Shown piece after piece: positions 15,603-16,277 of a stretch of DNA of 16,277 nucleotides. This DNA is from Candidatus Rifleibacteriota bacterium (lineage in GTDB: Bacteria > Riflebacteria > Ozemobacteria > Ozemobacterales > Ozemobacteraceae): positions 1-16,277 of the forward strand of contig JAKQQP010000643.1 of NCBI GenBank assembly GCA_029564115.1. The letters are read 5' to 3'. The position numbers and the translations under genes are program-made. Below the pieces are notes generated by a model. It ran no database searches. It saw only the letters and a list, made by a program, of their open reading frames with translations, and was not told the DNA's origin. The first letter of the stretch is position 1. Every line of letters starts with the position of its first letter.

Positions 15603-16277
15603 ATGGTAGATACCCTGTCGCAAAACGAGATTGATGCGCTTCTCTCGGCGCTCAGTCCGGCAGCTGAAGACGAGCCCGCGGCGCAGACAGCGGGCGCTTC
15701 GTCTTACTCAGAACCTTCTATCGACTCAAGAACACCACGCCGTGAGACTTCTGCTCCTTCGATAGCTCCCCAGGAAAGAAAAGATGGCAAGATCGAACGC
15801 AAGTATGACTTCAAGCGCCAGACCAAATTTTCCAAAGAACAGCTGAATACAATCTCTCTTATTCACGAGGCTTTCGTGAGATTGATGGGAACGGACCTTT
15901 CGACACGCCTGCGTGCCTTTGCTCAGGCTACGATCGTCTCGGTCGAACAGCGCACATTTGAAGAGTTCATTCAGTCGATTTACAACCCCACCTTCATAAC
16001 TGTTTTCCGTTCAGAGAATCTTGACGGCAAGGTTTTGATCGATATCAACCTCAACGTCGTGTTCACAATTCTCGACCGCCTGCTCGGTGGCAACGGCACT
16101 CCTCTCGGAGTTCTGCGTCAGCTGACCGAAGTAGAGCGTCAGATAATGCAAAAAGTTATGGCCGGGGTCATCGATCGCCTGCGTGAAGCATGGATAAACA
16201 TCATCGATCTTTCACCTTCGATTGAGCTCGTCGAATCCAACCCTCAGTTTGCTCAGATAGTCCCACCCAGTGAAGTC
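15603..16277 (+). CDS. fliM: Flagellar motor switch protein FliM (3' end outside window)
   Basis: The reading frame is open for 225 codons to the right edge; about 100 more residues are expected. FliM forms the middle of the C-ring, binds phosphorylated CheY and reverses rotation. Residues 4-16 are the CheY-binding peptide (LSQNEIDALLSAL). Residues 17-58 are a Ser/Pro/Ala-rich flexible linker. From about residue 60 the middle CheC-like domain begins (YDFKRQTKFSKEQL, then IHEAFVRLMGTDLSTRLRAF), and the conserved LLGGNG occurs at about 160-165, with G162-G163-N164-G165. ATG at 15603 has GGAG (15592-15595) 7 nt upstream. The position after fliL is standard. The intact EIDALL motif implies chemotactic control of the motor, although no che gene is in the window. 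Confidence 0.95.
   Translation, partial: MVDTLSQNEIDALLSALSPAAEDEPAAQTAGASSYSEPSIDSRTPRRETSAPSIAPQERKDGKIERKYDFKRQTKFSKEQLNTISLIHEAFVRLMGTDLSTRLRAFAQATIVSVEQRTFEEFIQSIYNPTFITVFRSENLDGKVLIDINLNVVFTILDRLLGGNGTPLGVLRQLTEVERQIMQKVMAGVIDRLREAWINIIDLSPSIELVESNPQFAQIVPPSEV

Overview
The window is from a flagellated, double-membraned (Gram-negative type) bacterium. It carries a signal-peptide protein ending in an outer-membrane beta-barrel signature, a lipobox protein and a periplasmic FecR-domain protein next to a canonical flagellar gene cluster. The cluster order (fliK-flgD-small flagellar operon protein-flgE-flbD-fliL-fliM) resembles Firmicutes and Spirochaetes rather than Proteobacteria. Base composition looks near 48% GC by eye. 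A deep-branching diderm lineage, spirochaete-like or of the Candidatus Riflebacteria kind, fits best, but there is no rRNA or marker gene to settle this.

Left half (1-8489, all minus strand). Transcription runs right to left through a secreted M23 (LytM-type) metallopeptidase, a 170-bp gap with repeats, and then a tight three-gene unit. That unit is a periplasmic FecR-domain/coiled-coil protein, an outer-membrane beta-barrel protein, and a large surface lipoprotein that runs off the left edge. The unit is joined by 8-nt and 37-nt gaps and reads as one envelope-associated operon of unknown function.

Middle (8490-8716). This is a divergent promoter region. It holds a sigma70-like candidate and a small palindrome facing the peptidase gene, and a sigma28-like candidate facing fliK.

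Right half (8717-16277, all plus strand). These genes build the flagellar hook and switch: FliK (hook length control), FlgD (hook cap), a conserved small flagellar operon protein, FlgE (hook subunit, very large at 918 aa), FlbD/SwrD, FliL (stator-associated) and the first 225 codons of FliM (C-ring switch). Gaps are short except for a 335-nt non-coding stretch before flgE. That stretch holds several strong hairpins and an intrinsic-terminator-like element on the opposite strand.

The most interesting points are: a single Cys in FlgE, 13 residues after a Lys, matching the spacing of the spirochaete lysinoalanine hook crosslink pair; a duplicated domain inside the FlgE insert; the structured leader of flgE; a (CT)7 tract bounded by identical 8-mers upstream of the FecR operon; and an internal domain duplication in the truncated lipoprotein.
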